Made by a program: the position numbers and the translations under genes
Notes under the pieces: generated by a model
Seen by the model: only the letters and a program-made list of their open reading frames with translations
The model's database searches: none
Told to the model about the DNA's origin: nothing
Shown: one piece after another, positions 1-8,500 of the stretch
How positions within the stretch are numbered: the first letter of the stretch is position 1
Layout: every line of letters begins with the position of its first letter
Origin: Lachnospiraceae bacterium
GTDB taxonomy: Bacteria; Bacillota_A; Clostridia; Lachnospirales; Lachnospiraceae
NCBI GenBank assembly: GCA_024684065.1
Contig: JAIKXO010000172.1
Coordinates: 1 to 18,045, forward strand
Length of the DNA: 18,045 nucleotides
Reading direction: 5' to 3'

Positions 1-594
1 AGCCTGGTCATCCTTGCCGATAACGTTTACGATCATGTTTCTCCAGTCTGTATATTTAAGCTCCGCCTGAACATCCTCTTCGGATATCTCGGATATGTTA
101 AGGCTTCCCGTTGTATCTTCAACAAGGTCTATATACATTGAGAACAGGAAGGTCTTCTCTATGGTCTCGACTTTCCGGTAGGTCCTGTTCTCCTCCTCGT
201 TCTCCTGCGGATCGAGCTCGTCCATGATCAGCATATACGCGTCTTCATCCACAAGCGGATAGACCATCATCTGTACAATATGGGCCTTTTCACCTTCATC
301 AACGACAATTTTAAGTCTTCTGCTGTATTTGCGGGTAAAGGTTCCGTAATTCGGGAGAAATGCCTGATAGCCCTCCGCAAGCCTCTCGGAAGCAGTGTTC
401 AGATGGATTAAAAGTGTCTGTATAAGCTCGTTGTAGTCTCCTTCTTCGTCAAAAAGATCTGCAAACAATCCTCGTCTGATCAGTGCACGGTATTTGTCGG
501 TTGTTTTATCAACCACGATTATGGCATCAACGAGTTCACTATACAGGCGTATAACATCTTCACTTGTATACTGCGCCGGTTTTAACTTACTCAT
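1..594 (-). CDS. Sensor N-terminus of a probable diguanylate cyclase-type signalling protein (partial, C-terminus outside window)
   Basis: The minus-strand frame is open for all 198 codons from an ATG at 594 to the left edge, so only the N-terminal part is present. The start is supported by a strong AGGAGG-type site immediately upstream (about 600-608 on the plus strand). The protein begins MSKLKPAQYTSEDV and has no signal peptide or membrane segment, so it should be cytoplasmic. Segments such as LVDAIIVVDKTTDKYR and FLFSMYIDLVEDTTGS alternate in the manner of PAS-like sensory domains. From memory, this arrangement precedes GGDEF domains in many Lachnospiraceae cyclic-di-GMP synthases. The catalytic domain is not in the window, so the enzyme call is inference. 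A histidine kinase or another PAS-linked output is the main alternative. It is transcribed away from the symporter at 1206, across a shared 611-base gene-free region. Confidence 0.7.
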   Translation of the reverse strand, partial: MSKLKPAQYTSEDVIRLYSELVDAIIVVDKTTDKYRALIRRGLFADLFDEEGDYNELIQTLLIHLNTASERLAEGYQAFLPNYGTFTRKYSRRLKIVVDEGEKAHIVQMMVYPLVDEDAYMLIMDELDPQENEEENRTYRKVETIEKTFLFSMYIDLVEDTTGSLNISEISEEDVQAELKYTDWRNMIVNVIGKDDQA

Positions 595-862
595 CTCTTC
601 TCCTCCTGTCTGCAAAAGGAACCGGTGTGCCGAAGACCCAAGTTTCTCCGTTATCCGGTATATGCGGATGCAGCTCTTTGGAGCCGTATTAAACAGCTTT
701 ATGATAAACGGTACTGCACAACTGTACCATAAAATCCGTTATTTTTCAACAAAATCAACGCTGCTTCCATGCTAAGATCCTGATCAGACAGTTCTCATTT
801 AACGCTTTATCTCATTTACTCATCCCGCAGAATATGATATATATATGATATCAGGGGCAAAA

Positions 863-1052
863 GCACGAACTGAGGTTCGTGCCTAAGCGCTCGATTTGCT
901 TCGCAAATCGGCGCAGTAAGGTAATGATTTGGTCTGTAAAGCTGACCAAATCGGCACGAACTGAAGTTCGTGCCTAAGCGCTCGATTTACTCCGTAAATC
1001 GGCGCAGTAAGGAAATGATTCTGTTCGACATTTGTTAAAGCAAATCGGCACA
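863..1052. repeat. Tandem 91-base structured intergenic repeat (two units, second degenerate at its end)
   Basis: Two units repeat with a 91-base period (863 and 954). Each starts with a perfect hairpin, GCACGAAC-TGAR-GTTCGTGC (863-882 and 954-973). Each then has a hairpin closed by GCGC around CGATTTGC/GCAAATCG (892-910) or CGATTTAC/GTAAATCG (983-1001). The G-C to A-T change in that stem is compensatory. The first unit also has GATTTGGTC/GACCAAATC (926-952), and a weaker equivalent lies around 1030-1046. This is a REP-like palindromic element or a structured RNA. The rest of 595-1205 shows no gene on either strand. Confidence 0.75.
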
Positions 1053-1086
1053 GTGATGATTTTACTATGATAGCGGTTATAGCTAA

Positions 1087-1137
1087 GGAATCGCTTTAAT
1101 CAGCGCTTCCCTGATGAAACGCCTGATCAGCGTTTTT
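1087..1137 (+). terminator. Pair of hairpins with T-run ahead of the symporter (possible attenuator or terminator)
   Basis: Two stems are visible. GGAATCGCT pairs with AGCGCTTCC (1087-1110, one mismatch). AAACGC pairs with GCGTTT (1117-1135), followed by a short T run. The position is about 70 bases before the symporter start, so the pair could act as an upstream terminator or attenuator. The first hairpin resembles those near 14110, so it may simply be another palindromic repeat. Confidence 0.35.
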
Positions 1138-1205
1138 CTGTTATATATTTACGTATCCGGGAAAACTCACCGGCTGTTCTCAGGAAAATCTGTAAGGAGG
1201 TACAC

Positions 1206-2858
1206 ATGAAGGATTTTTCAGCAAAGTTGTCACCGGAAAACGAAAATCTGGCGGAAGCCATAGAGTTTATCGAAGAAAAACTGACCTTATGCAGGATAAA
1301 CAGAAAAGACACTTTAAAAGCAATGCTCTTAGCAGAGGAATGTCTTGTCGAATTGTTTAAGAGTGTTCAAAAAGATGAAAAGATCATTATCAGGATAAAA
1401 AAGTTTCTCGGGAAGACCACGATAACCATTATGGGAAAAAGCCCGGAAGCGGTCAGGGTGGATAATCTGGATTCCGGAATAGATTATGACAGCTTTGAAT
1501 CTGCTCCGAATGCAGAAGCAGCTATCAGAAACATGATCATGAACGCGAATCGGGATATCCTTCGCCACAGCTACCGGAACGGAATAAATAAGATTGAAAT
1601 CGTTGCGGGAGTATCAAGTCAGAAAAATCTGATACATGTTCTTACCTCCATGCTGCTTGCCGTAATAATCTGTACCGTTATGAGACTTGCTCTTCCGGAG
1701 ACTGTTTACAGACCGGTAAATGACTATGTCTTTATGACCGTTAAGACTATATTCCTGAATGCTCTGAAGACAGTTATCGGACCTCTTATTTTCTTTTCGA
1801 TCGCAGCTTCTGTTTCTTCCATTACCGACTTGAGTGAATTTGGCAGGACAGGCGTAAAAGTAATGGCTTTTTACGGGGCCACCACTCTTGTAGCCACAAT
1901 TGTAGCCCTGGTGTCATATAATATCATATCCCCCGGAAACTTCAGTGAATTTTCATATATGATAAGTGAAACGGAAGTGGTCGAGAGCCAGGAAATGGTA
2001 AGCATCCTTGATACATTAATTGATATAGTTCCTTCTAATTTCTTCGGGGCTTTTGTAAATTCCGCCACATTACAGCTTATCTTCCTGGGAATACTGGTTG
2101 GCGGAGTTGTTCCGCTCATGGGTGAAAAGACCGAGAAGATCGCCTCTTTTCTTTCAACAGCAAATCAATTATTCTTACGGGTCGCTACCGCAATAACAAA
2201 ATGCCTGCCGGTTGCTGTATTTGCTTTTATCGGCTCAATGGTCCTGACAATGGATTTTCAGGTGATCAGATCCCTGCTGTCCCTCTTCCTCTGCCTGCTC
2301 CTCGGAATGATCCTGATGATGACCTTCTATCTTACATTGGTTCTGATCATGACAAAGAGTAATCCTGCTGCCTTTCTGAAAAATGCATTTCCTGCATGGC
2401 TTAATGCGTTTGCATTATCTTCAAGCAGCGCCGCCATGCCCTTTACGATGGAAACCTGCGACAAAAAGCTCAAAATTTCTCCGAAGCTGTTTTCATTCTC
2501 AATTCCGCTCGGGGCCACCATAAATATGGACGGATTTGTTATAGTACTGACTATAGCTTTCCTTTTTCTGTCAAAAACATTCGGGGTCGAATTATCAGAC
2601 GGAGATACGGGAGCTCTGATCGTAACCATTATCCTGTTGTCCTTCGGCGCACCGGGAATGCCCGGCGTATCAACCATATGCATGTCGGTCCTTCTTTTGC
2701 AGTTTCACATCCCGATGGAAGCACTTGCCCTGTTTATAGGAATAGATGCAATAACTGATCCGTTAAATACAGCCAACAACGTGTTTGGCGATATTGTAGG
2801 CACCTTCTGTGTCGGGAAAAGAAATGACCTGATGCAGTCTCAGGAAAAGGCTGATTGA
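1206..2858 (+). CDS. SDF-family sodium/amino-acid-type symporter with N-terminal GHKL-like domain
   Basis: This is an inner-membrane secondary transporter of the dicarboxylate/amino acid:cation symporter fold (Pfam SDF family), 550 residues. The start is an ATG with AGGAGG at 1196-1201. Residues 1 to about 140 are soluble and resemble a GHKL/RsbW-type ATPase domain: a helix with LLAEECLVELF at 41-51, then beta strands, ending near NGINKIEIVAG. The N-box asparagine is replaced by glutamate, so ATP binding is doubtful. Residues about 143-535 form the transporter. It has the serine-rich hairpin SSSSAAMPFT (405-414), NMDG (440-443), GMPGVST (484-490) and the final helix with D514, D518, N525 and D529. 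The arginine that holds the acidic side chain in aspartate transporters (GltPh R397) aligns with N521, which suggests a neutral or unusual substrate. Classical family members are about 400-430 residues, so the N-terminal domain is an addition. The gene stands alone. Confidence 0.88.
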   Translation: MKDFSAKLSPENENLAEAIEFIEEKLTLCRINRKDTLKAMLLAEECLVELFKSVQKDEKIIIRIKKFLGKTTITIMGKSPEAVRVDNLDSGIDYDSFESAPNAEAAIRNMIMNANRDILRHSYRNGINKIEIVAGVSSQKNLIHVLTSMLLAVIICTVMRLALPETVYRPVNDYVFMTVKTIFLNALKTVIGPLIFFSIAASVSSITDLSEFGRTGVKVMAFYGATTLVATIVALVSYNIISPGNFSEFSYMISETEVVESQEMVSILDTLIDIVPSNFFGAFVNSATLQLIFLGILVGGVVPLMGEKTEKIASFLSTANQLFLRVATAITKCLPVAVFAFIGSMVLTMDFQVIRSLLSLFLCLLLGMILMMTFYLTLVLIMTKSNPAAFLKNAFPAWLNAFALSSSSAAMPFTMETCDKKLKISPKLFSFSIPLGATINMDGFVIVLTIAFLFLSKTFGVELSDGDTGALIVTIILLSFGAPGMPGVSTICMSVLLLQFHIPMEALALFIGIDAITDPLNTANNVFGDIVGTFCVGKRNDLMQSQEKAD

Positions 2859-3000
2859 TCTTTCAGGGGCGGAGGACTTCCTGTCAGAGCCACACAATGT
2901 CGGGCTTTTGATGCACGGGCTCTGCTACGGTGAGGAAGGCTTCAGAAACTTTTTCTTTAAACAGGTTCCCTGTAAATTCCATACTATGCTGAAAACAAAG

Positions 3001-3024
3001 GGGGAGCGGTTCTTTCCGCTCCCC
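3001..3024 (-). terminator. Rho-independent terminator between convergent genes
   Basis: GGGGAGCGG pairs perfectly with CCGCTCCCC around a TTCTTT loop. On the minus strand the hairpin is followed by CTTTGTTTTC, so it best serves the protease gene ending at 3060. It may also stop symporter transcription from the other side. A second hairpin, GATCCG/CGGATC, lies at about 3039-3059. Confidence 0.8.
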
Positions 3025-3059
3025 ATCTTACTGCGTCGATCCGATCTACGACCGGATCA

Positions 3060-6000
3060 TCATTTTTTTAAATAGATATACAGTCCCGAGAATGCCCAGT
3101 CCTTATTGCTTACGGGATCACTGCTTTGCTTATGTTCATCCTCCATACGGTCGCTGTTGGGATAAGTTACATCCGTTGTCTCGGTAAAGTTCCCGGAAAC
3201 CTTCACATCTTCATCAACATTTATGAAAAGTGCCGGAACATAGTCGCCGTCTTTATTCTCCCATTCTGTCATTTCAGCAGAGGCTTCGGCTGAAAGCGTA
3301 TAGGAATAATTCCATGTTTCGCTCATTGTCGATTCGCTGTGATACTCTCCGGTATCATAGCCTGAGGCCCTGCCCGAAGAATCCCCGTTTACCGAAGCAT
3401 TTCCCGTCACCTTGCAGATACCCTCTCCGTCTTCATTAAGCCTTCCGCTTATAGTAACGGAAGCCGAAACGCTCTCGTTTAAGTCCTGTGTTCCAGAGGA
3501 ATAGCTCGGATTCCACTCCATGGTATCGGAAAACGATCCGCTGTAGCTTCCTGTTCCGCTAAAGGATCCGTCACTGTTAACAGAGACTACCGCCTCATTA
3601 AATGCATTATGGAATGCATCCCTGAAAGCCGTTATTCCATAACCGTGATCCTCCTCCGGCTCCTCTTCGGATCGGTAAGAACCCGAATAATCGGTTTTTA
3701 AGGGTTTTTCCTCCTCCTGCTCCACGGTATCGGCAAAGCCCTCAAATACCATGCAGAGCTTTCCTGTGCCGTAATTATCATGGAGCCTCATGGTTATATA
3801 ATCCCCTCCGGTCTCATAATCGCCCCTTTCAAACTGCAGCGAGCTGTCAGCCGCTGTCCCAAAGCCACTGGAAGGATTATAACTTAATTTTTCCGAATAC
3901 AGGCTTTCCCCATCCTCACCGGTTATCGTCACGGTCATCTTCTCTGTCGATTCACTGTACGATACCCTGGCAACGGCTTCGACATCTTTATATTCGTAAC
4001 ACTTCAACGCCCCGAGATTCTTTATTTCCCGTATTGACGCATATCCTTCGAATTCTTCCGGCATATTCTTTGCCTTATCGGGGAAAGATCCGCTTTTCCC
4101 CTCATTCATGTCATTGACGGAAACCGATATGGATGCCTTGCTCCCAAGCATCCCTCCGCCGTAATGGGTCGCTGATTCGTTTATGACCATCAGAAGATAA
4201 CTGTGTCCGTCCAGAAAGAAATCTTCAAACTCATACTCCCAGGAACGGTAAGCCGTGATATCACTGTAATCCTCACCGTTTATGTCAAACAGGATCGCAC
4301 TGGTGTTTTCCGTATCAAGGGAAATATTAAAGCCTGAAAAGTTCGCCGGAAGCTTCTTTGGTTCGATCGACACGAAATGTACCCCGTAACGCGGCAGAGG
4401 GAAGGATATCTTTTCGGTTCCCTTGCCGGTATATTCCATTTTTGTGTAAAGATCCTCCCCCATCGGGGTCTTGTATCCGTCCACAACACCCATGCAGATC
4501 TCCCAGGGTTCGGTAAACTTTCCCTTAAGCTCACCCTTTGCCACGAGAGTATCGTAATAATCCCTGGTAAGCTCAGCCATTGTCTTTCCCGTATGCTTCG
4601 TGATGAGATCCTCCATGGGCTTTCCCGAGGATTTGACGGTGTAATCGGGCATAAACTTCGGCATGAAATCATCACCAAAGGTTTTTATCAGATATTCTAT
4701 GAGAGCTTTTCTGCCGTATCCATCCTGCTCCGCCGCCTCCTGTCCGGTAAAAAAGGTGGTCGCGGGAGTTATTCCGTTATACTGGCGCAGCGCATCGAGA
4801 TTATAATTGTTCTTCGTATTCTCCCCTGCCTTATCGCCCTTATCATCCTCGTAATAGACTGCCGTCGCCTCATCAAACCACAGGGAACGAAGCGCTTTGT
4901 TTGTATACTCCCACTGGATGAAATGGAACATTTCATGAGCCAGAACGTGGTACATAAGACAGGAATTGTTATCATACTTATCATTGTTCTTATAGCCTTT
5001 ATCAAGGCTTGAAAATTTGAGATACAGAATGCATCTGTTCTGTGTCAGTGCCAGATCGGTGGCAAAGCCTCCGTATCCTCCCTCTGCATCCTTATAGTTT
5101 ATGTTCTCCACCTGTACCGGCCATTTTGAGCGGGTATTCTTTACAAAATCCTCCTTATATTCATCAAGGAGCGCCTCCAGGTCCTCTCCGATCCTCTGTG
5201 CATCCTCGATCCTTAACTTACCGCTCTTTGCCCCGGTATCATCGTTAAACATCGAATCCGGAATGTTAACTGAGAATTTTTTGTGGGGGGATAATACCTG
5301 ATAAACATTTTCACTGAAGAACCTGACGGCATACGTTACTCCGATTTTCTTCGCATCGGAGATATCCGTCAGCCTTCTTCCGAAATCAATGGTATCATCC
5401 TCAAAAGATGAGCTCCCTTTGAACATAAAATCATCGACAGCCCCCTTAAATTCACGCAGGTCCGCCGAAGCCGTAACGGTTCCGCCCTTTCGCGCGGTTT
5501 CAAGAGGCACCCACAGAAAGCCTTCCTCTCCGTACTTATCCACATAGGGAAGTCCTATTTTTATCCTTGTGTCAAGTCCCTTCTCCGGCTCCTTCACATC
5601 CATGGATATCGTGATCTCCGGCGATGCCCCGGAGTCAAGCACAACAGAATATCCTCTGCCTGTAGCTCCTTCGGGCAGCTTTGCGGAGTCTTCAACTAAA
5701 AGGACATTTCCGCCTTCTTCCTTAAAGCTTACGGAAGCCTCCCCGGTTTTGACCGTTCCTTTTGCGGTACACTGAACAGTTTCCTGTATATCCCTCTTGT
5801 TCAGGGAATGCTTTTTTACTTCGGTCCTGTCGCTGCCCCTGAAGAAATAATAATTCTTTCCGTTCTTTTCAAAATTCGGCAGCTCATCTATCCTGTAGGA
5901 ATTATGCTCCACATCCAGTTTTTTTTCTGCCTGATACAGTTCCTCGTTCTCGTAACCGCAATAAAACATGGTCCCGTAATAATCCTCGGGACAGGTCACG

Positions 6001-6485
6001 GTGATCGTAAAGCTGTAAAGGGGGTACTTATCATGATTCGATTCGGTACTTACCGATGCACCAAATTCCTTCGCCCCGGCAGATTCGAGATTTATCCCGC
6101 TGTCTCTGTCAAAGGCACTGTAATATCCATACACGCCGTATTTACCTTCTGCAACGGAAACATCATAGTTAAAGGTCGCGCTTACAGTCTTATAACCGGA
6201 CTTCGACGCGGGCTTCTCACCATTAAAGATAAATTCGACTGGGATCTCTACATCCTTTACATATTTCCCTGTCTTCGATTCACCCAATGAGGTCTTCATG
6301 GTAAAGGATGTCTCTGTCATCTCCGAAAGGCCCTGGGCTTCAAAAAACGAAGTATCCTGCTTTTCGGCTGCCATTACTTCATATCCTGAGTTTCCTGCTC
6401 CCGGCATCATGGAGGGGACACCTCCTACAGCCAGCACTGCAGCCATCAGCATCGAAACACTTATTTTCAACATATGTTTTCTCAT
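3060..6485 (-). CDS. Large secreted zinc metalloprotease-like protein (HExxH, gluzincin type)
   Basis: This 1141-residue exported protein is probably a peptidase. The start is an ATG with GGAGG/AGGA upstream. Residues 1 to about 40 form a Sec signal peptide: a positive start, a hydrophobic core from ISVSMLMAAVLAV, and a cleavage region near VMAAEK. There is no lipobox and no anchor, so it should be released or wall-associated. Zinc-site residues are H517-E518-M-F-H521 in HVLAHEMFHFIQ. A glutamate at 539 in LWFDEATAVYYE fits the third ligand of a gluzincin-like site (compare the M1/M30-type HExxH plus downstream E). Residues about 45-500 look like beta-rich domains. About 680-1141 is further beta sandwich with acidic and Ser/Gly-rich stretches. 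No sortase motif is visible at the C-terminus (IYLKK). The substrate is unknown. It is transcribed alone and ends at the terminator shared with the symporter gene. Confidence 0.8.
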   Translation of the reverse strand: MRKHMLKISVSMLMAAVLAVGGVPSMMPGAGNSGYEVMAAEKQDTSFFEAQGLSEMTETSFTMKTSLGESKTGKYVKDVEIPVEFIFNGEKPASKSGYKTVSATFNYDVSVAEGKYGVYGYYSAFDRDSGINLESAGAKEFGASVSTESNHDKYPLYSFTITVTCPEDYYGTMFYCGYENEELYQAEKKLDVEHNSYRIDELPNFEKNGKNYYFFRGSDRTEVKKHSLNKRDIQETVQCTAKGTVKTGEASVSFKEEGGNVLLVEDSAKLPEGATGRGYSVVLDSGASPEITISMDVKEPEKGLDTRIKIGLPYVDKYGEEGFLWVPLETARKGGTVTASADLREFKGAVDDFMFKGSSSFEDDTIDFGRRLTDISDAKKIGVTYAVRFFSENVYQVLSPHKKFSVNIPDSMFNDDTGAKSGKLRIEDAQRIGEDLEALLDEYKEDFVKNTRSKWPVQVENINYKDAEGGYGGFATDLALTQNRCILYLKFSSLDKGYKNNDKYDNNSCLMYHVLAHEMFHFIQWEYTNKALRSLWFDEATAVYYEDDKGDKAGENTKNNYNLDALRQYNGITPATTFFTGQEAAEQDGYGRKALIEYLIKTFGDDFMPKFMPDYTVKSSGKPMEDLITKHTGKTMAELTRDYYDTLVAKGELKGKFTEPWEICMGVVDGYKTPMGEDLYTKMEYTGKGTEKISFPLPRYGVHFVSIEPKKLPANFSGFNISLDTENTSAILFDINGEDYSDITAYRSWEYEFEDFFLDGHSYLLMVINESATHYGGGMLGSKASISVSVNDMNEGKSGSFPDKAKNMPEEFEGYASIREIKNLGALKCYEYKDVEAVARVSYSESTEKMTVTITGEDGESLYSEKLSYNPSSGFGTAADSSLQFERGDYETGGDYITMRLHDNYGTGKLCMVFEGFADTVEQEEEKPLKTDYSGSYRSEEEPEEDHGYGITAFRDAFHNAFNEAVVSVNSDGSFSGTGSYSGSFSDTMEWNPSYSSGTQDLNESVSASVTISGRLNEDGEGICKVTGNASVNGDSSGRASGYDTGEYHSESTMSETWNYSYTLSAEASAEMTEWENKDGDYVPALFINVDEDVKVSGNFTETTDVTYPNSDRMEDEHKQSSDPVSNKDWAFSGLYIYLKK

Positions 6486-6589
6486 AATTTCCTGCCTCCG
6501 TCACAGAACTGTAAAAATACCCTGTTTAAATAGACGAGCCGGACCGGGAACTTATATACATAAGACCAAACCCGCTGCCTTCTGCCCCG

Positions 6590-6826
6590 TTATTGTGAAA
6601 TCCTGATATCAGTTATTGTGCACTGATCTCCTGTAATAGCCGCATAAACGGTTTTTTCGTCCTTTGCAAGCGTTATCATGTTTTCAACTGCCACTCCTGC
6701 ATTTTCCGTTCTTATCGTAATGTCACCTCCCGTCACGCTAAAGGAGATCGTACATTCAAATCCCCTTCTGTTATAACCCTTCCATTCCTCCCAACCCTTA
6801 AAATCAGCGGTTTTATCAACGGAAAA
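6590..6826 (-). pseudogene. C-terminal remnant of an unidentified protein (no start codon)
   Basis: The minus strand is open for 78 codons between a TAG at 6827-6829 and a TAA at 6590-6592. The encoded text is protein-like, including DFKGWEEWKGYNRRGFE, VTGGDITIRTENAGV and YAAITGDQCTITDIRIS. It alternates strands like a beta-rich, perhaps carbohydrate-binding, terminal domain. There is no ATG or ribosome binding site before the conserved-looking part, and AT-rich sequence with stops lies upstream, so I read it as the 3' end of a lost gene. The family is not recognised. The rest of 6486-7114 holds a small CCGTTG/CAACGG hairpin (6909-6925), a short direct repeat of TTCGTTTTCC near 6935-6956, and the promoter listed next. 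Confidence 0.55.
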
Positions 6827-7015
6827 CTACTTTATAATTAATTATAGTAAACGCAATATAAAATTGCATTTATTTATAATTTACCGCATTCTGACTTTAT
6901 CATAAAACCCGTTGTTTTTCAACGGAATCAGTACCTTCGTTTTCCTTTCGTTTTCCTTTCTATCCGGCTGCACCGCTTCCGGGACATGCCATTATGTCCG
7001 TAACAAAATATATAC

Positions 7016-7044
7016 TTGGTTTTGAGAATATCTGATATGATAAT
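7016..7044 (+). promoter_or_regulatory. Candidate sigma-A promoter for the acetyltransferase operon
   Basis: TTGGTT (7016-7021) and GATAAT (7039-7044) are separated by 17 bases, and an overlapping TATGAT begins at 7036. The distance to the likely start at 7175 leaves a leader of about 125 bases. The assignment rests on consensus match only. Confidence 0.45.
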
Positions 7045-7174
7045 AGAAATGAGAAAAGCGGGTTCTGATAAGCCGGAAATACAGCGGTGTATAGTTTTGT
7101 ATTAAAGATATAAAGTGTCAGGGGTCGTAGAAAAGATAATGAATTCTTATGGAGAAATGAGGAAGGAAGATTTT

Positions 7175-8134
7175 ATGCGATTGAAACTGATCACAAAAGA
7201 TAACCTGCGGGATGTTCAGGATATGCTTCCTGATGTTTTTACGGACAGGAAAGAGCTTCTCGGAACAGTCTGCATAGATGAAACGGGCGAGGAGGATATG
7301 GTCCTTGGAATCTCCGTGGTTTTCCCGAACGAAGAGGAGGGTGTACTGGAGATTCAGTGGATGTACGTACAGCCGGAGCATCGCAGAAAGGGAGCGGGTT
7401 CCTGCATGCTGAACGGCATCAGGGATATGGCAAAGGCTGCCGGACTTAAACTCATCGATGTCTGTTTCTGGGGCGAGGATACCGAAAAAGAGGAGGCTGA
7501 TACATGGACAGTCGATCCGGCCACGGAAAATGATGACCGGTGGGATGAATCCGGAGACATTCCGGAAAGTGAGTATACTGAAACCGGAATCCTGAAACAC
7601 TTCCTTCTGGAGAGAGGGTTCCTTACAAGGTCTGAATATCCGATCTATTCCTTCATGCTTAAGGATATTTTAACTTCAGATTATGTCAGGGGGCATCAGA
7701 AGAACAAGAACAGCAAGGTCATGGAAGCGTATGAAGGAATATCCTGGGGAGATCTTTCAACGAGCATGAAAGAATCTGTAAGGGAGAATGTGATACAGGC
7801 GGGTTTTACCGATTTCACCTTCCTCAGTTCTCCGGATATCAGTTTTGTGTGCGTTAAAGATGAAAAGATAGTCGGTTGCCTTTTGGCTTCGGACAACCCG
7901 GCAGAAAAAATGATCACGGTGATGCTGCTGATTAATTTTACTCAGGACCCGGTCTGCCCCGCCAAACTGATCGCCGTTACCGGGGACCGGATACTGAGCA
8001 GATATCCGGAGGATTACCGCGTATCATTTATCGCCATGAATGAGAACACCCTGAAACTTCTCAGTACGATACTTGATGACAGGGACAGGATAATTCTCGA
8101 CGGATACACTGTCCGGGGAATAATGGAAGCATAG
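7175..8134 (+). CDS. GNAT-family N-acetyltransferase
   Basis: This cytoplasmic acetyl-CoA-dependent transferase has 319 residues from the chosen start. The ATG at 7175 is preceded by AGGAAGGAAGA at ideal spacing. A frame-compatible GTG at 7115 and ATGs at 7139 and 7157 have poorer sites. The acetyl-CoA motif A is clear at residues 61-79: strand LEIQWMYVQPEH, then RRKGAGSCML, matching the family Q/R-x-x-G-x-G/A loop. An acidic insertion follows (about 105-135, rich in E, D and W). The C-terminal half (about 170-319) looks like a second, degenerate GNAT fold with strands such as FVCVKDEKIVGCLLAS but no intact loop. The substrate cannot be told from sequence. The next gene starts 12 bases after the stop, and its ribosome binding site abuts the stop codon, so the two are almost certainly co-transcribed and coupled. 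Confidence 0.85.
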   Translation: MRLKLITKDNLRDVQDMLPDVFTDRKELLGTVCIDETGEEDMVLGISVVFPNEEEGVLEIQWMYVQPEHRRKGAGSCMLNGIRDMAKAAGLKLIDVCFWGEDTEKEEADTWTVDPATENDDRWDESGDIPESEYTETGILKHFLLERGFLTRSEYPIYSFMLKDILTSDYVRGHQKNKNSKVMEAYEGISWGDLSTSMKESVRENVIQAGFTDFTFLSSPDISFVCVKDEKIVGCLLASDNPAEKMITVMLLINFTQDPVCPAKLIAVTGDRILSRYPEDYRVSFIAMNENTLKLLSTILDDRDRIILDGYTVRGIMEA

Positions 8135-8146
8135 GGAGGTGCGGTC

Positions 8147-8500
8147 ATGTCAGAATTTGATGAAAATGTCCGGGCGTACAGAAGAAAGAAACAGGATATA
8201 ATCGAAACCGGAAAAACAGTGGAAACAGGAAAAGTCAGTACCGGTGCGCTTTCAAATGCGCCTGTGGAGAAGGAAAAAAACAAGGCACAGTACTCCTTCA
8301 ATACATTTGTCGTAGCCATGCTTGTCCAGAGCACTTTTGTCGCAGGACACCGCCTCGGAATAAAACCCGAGGATAATATTGATACAAATGATCCGAAGGT
8401 GAGGGAAGAGATCAGGAAGGTATTCCGTGAACTCTGCTTCTTAAATGGTATCAATCCGGAAAACATGGCGGATATCGACAATAAGTCAGCGCTTGGCTGA
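8147..8500 (+). CDS. Hypothetical protein, 117 residues, operon partner of the acetyltransferase
   Basis: I do not recognise this family. The ATG has GGGAGGT upstream, which overlaps the end of the preceding gene and supports translation from the same transcript. The N-terminal half is charged and repetitive (GKTVETGKVSTGALSN), likely disordered. The C-terminal half from about residue 48 seems folded and helical, with FNTFVVAMLVQSTFVAGHRLG, then an acidic stretch and EEIRKVFRELCFLNGINPEN. There is no signal peptide. The single hydrophobic stretch is too polar for a confident membrane helix. It could be an adaptor or a small regulatory protein working with the acetyltransferase, which is inference from neighbourhood only. 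It ends 60 bases before the convergent lipoprotein gene. Confidence 0.75.
   Translation: MSEFDENVRAYRRKKQDIIETGKTVETGKVSTGALSNAPVEKEKNKAQYSFNTFVVAMLVQSTFVAGHRLGIKPEDNIDTNDPKVREEIRKVFRELCFLNGINPENMADIDNKSALG

Noticed and set aside
730..760. Similarity between 730-760 and 6900-6930 (ATAAAAYCCGTT then TTTTTCAAC)
   Set aside because: The match is short and AT-rich. Without a genome-wide count it cannot be told from chance.
863..1052. Possible CRISPR array
   Set aside because: There are only two units, with internal hairpins and no constant-length unique spacers, and no cas genes nearby.
2857..3062. Open plus-strand frame after the symporter with protein-like text (LMHGLCYGEEGF)
   Set aside because: It has no start or ribosome binding site in a suitable place, runs through the terminator hairpin and matches nothing I recognise. 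It could be a remnant, but support is too thin.
4377..5012. 211-codon plus-strand ORF inside the secreted protease gene
   Set aside because: It is antisense to a gene with a signal peptide, a ribosome binding site and a zinc motif. Its composition is not protein-like.
7115..7174. Upstream GTG/ATG starts for the acetyltransferase
   Set aside because: The ATG at 7175 has a far better ribosome binding site, and the GNAT fold begins directly after it.
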